NCBI GenBank assembly: GCA_018401495.1
Contig: JAGYJX010000008.1
Location: 62,001 to 126,000 of the forward strand
Length of the DNA: 64,000 nt
Source of the DNA: Rhodospirillaceae bacterium
Lineage (GTDB): Bacteria; Pseudomonadota; Alphaproteobacteria; Thalassobaculales; Thalassobaculaceae
Direction: 5' to 3'
Made by a program: the position numbers and the translations under genes. Below, piece by piece: positions 63,984 to 64,000 of this stretch (positions are counted from its first letter, which is position 1; each line of letters begins with the position of its first letter). The notes below the pieces were generated by a model. That model ran no database searches. It was given only the letters and a program-made list of their open reading frames with translations, and had not been told where the DNA came from.

Positions 63984-64000
63984 CGCGCGCTCAGCCCTTG

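Noticed and set aside
1..64000. tRNA, rRNA, integrase, transposase or prophage genes
   Set aside because: I looked for conserved RNA motifs, CCA-type ends and mobile-element protein motifs and saw none; a covariance-model scan would be needed to exclude tRNAs fully.

Overview
The window is chromosomal DNA of a very GC-rich alphaproteobacterium. The gene set fits Rhodospirillales (Thalassobaculum-like or a relative): a PhaR/PhaA/PhaB polyhydroxyalkanoate (PHA) pathway, an argH-lptM-lysA-TIGR02302 block beside a DUF3426/ftsE/ftsX/ydcF block, a chorismate mutase-hisC-tyrA operon, an etfB-etfA-hbd operon behind a PduO-type cobalamin adenosyltransferase, and alphaproteobacterial families such as PAS_5, DUF2125 and DUF2333. 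The lineage is inferred from gene content only. I found no rRNA, tRNA, CRISPR array, transposase or phage gene.

Layout. 1-4.6 kb: partial CorA-type channel, GFA enzyme, large MscS channel, HbpS/GlcG protein, palindromic repeats. 4.6-12.6 kb: two PAS_5 proteins, an aminotransferase-nitrilase operon, a receiver protein coupled to agmatine deiminase, a flavoprotein, a kinase-fold phosphotransferase and DUF2333. 12.7-20.6 kb: the PHA region (phaR, a PHA-synthase-like gene, an FMN alpha-hydroxy-acid dehydrogenase, a chemoreceptor, phaA, phaB). 20.6-29.7 kb: FkbM methyltransferase, PhyH oxygenase, ChaC, DUF2125, the aromatic amino acid operon, and an FkbM/TIGR04372 glycan pair. 29.6-35.1 kb: DapA-family aldolase, ABM monooxygenase, methyltransferase, enolase-superfamily enzyme, gloB, GST, cupin. 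35.1-40.5 kb: an AT-rich non-coding island followed by a two-gene signalling operon (REC-REC-PAS-PAS-PAS-GAF-kinase-REC, then REC-HD-GYP). 40.5-45.3 kb: secreted protein, glycosyltransferase, EamA exporter, methyltransferase. 45.4-48.8 kb: the adenosylcobalamin-dependent ribonucleotide reductase nrdJ, carrying an intein. 48.9-60.5 kb: cell-envelope and amino acid genes. 60.6-64 kb: hbd, etfA, etfB and the adenosyltransferase.

Themes. PhaA, PhaB, Hbd and EtfAB all act on short acyl-CoA or acetoacetyl-CoA chemistry. The adenosyltransferase at the right end makes the cofactor that NrdJ requires, so cofactor supply and DNA precursor synthesis both appear in the window. The most striking object is the NrdJ intein: it sits immediately before the cysteine expected to carry the catalytic radical, and that cysteine is also the +1 splicing residue.

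Quality caveat. About 30 coding regions or positions show small indels in which a conserved protein continues in another frame. They hit indispensable genes (nrdJ, ftsX, argH, etfB, hisC) and genes of no common class alike. I read them as sequencing or assembly errors, not gene decay. Coordinates of affected genes span the whole conserved protein, and the break positions are given in each entry.
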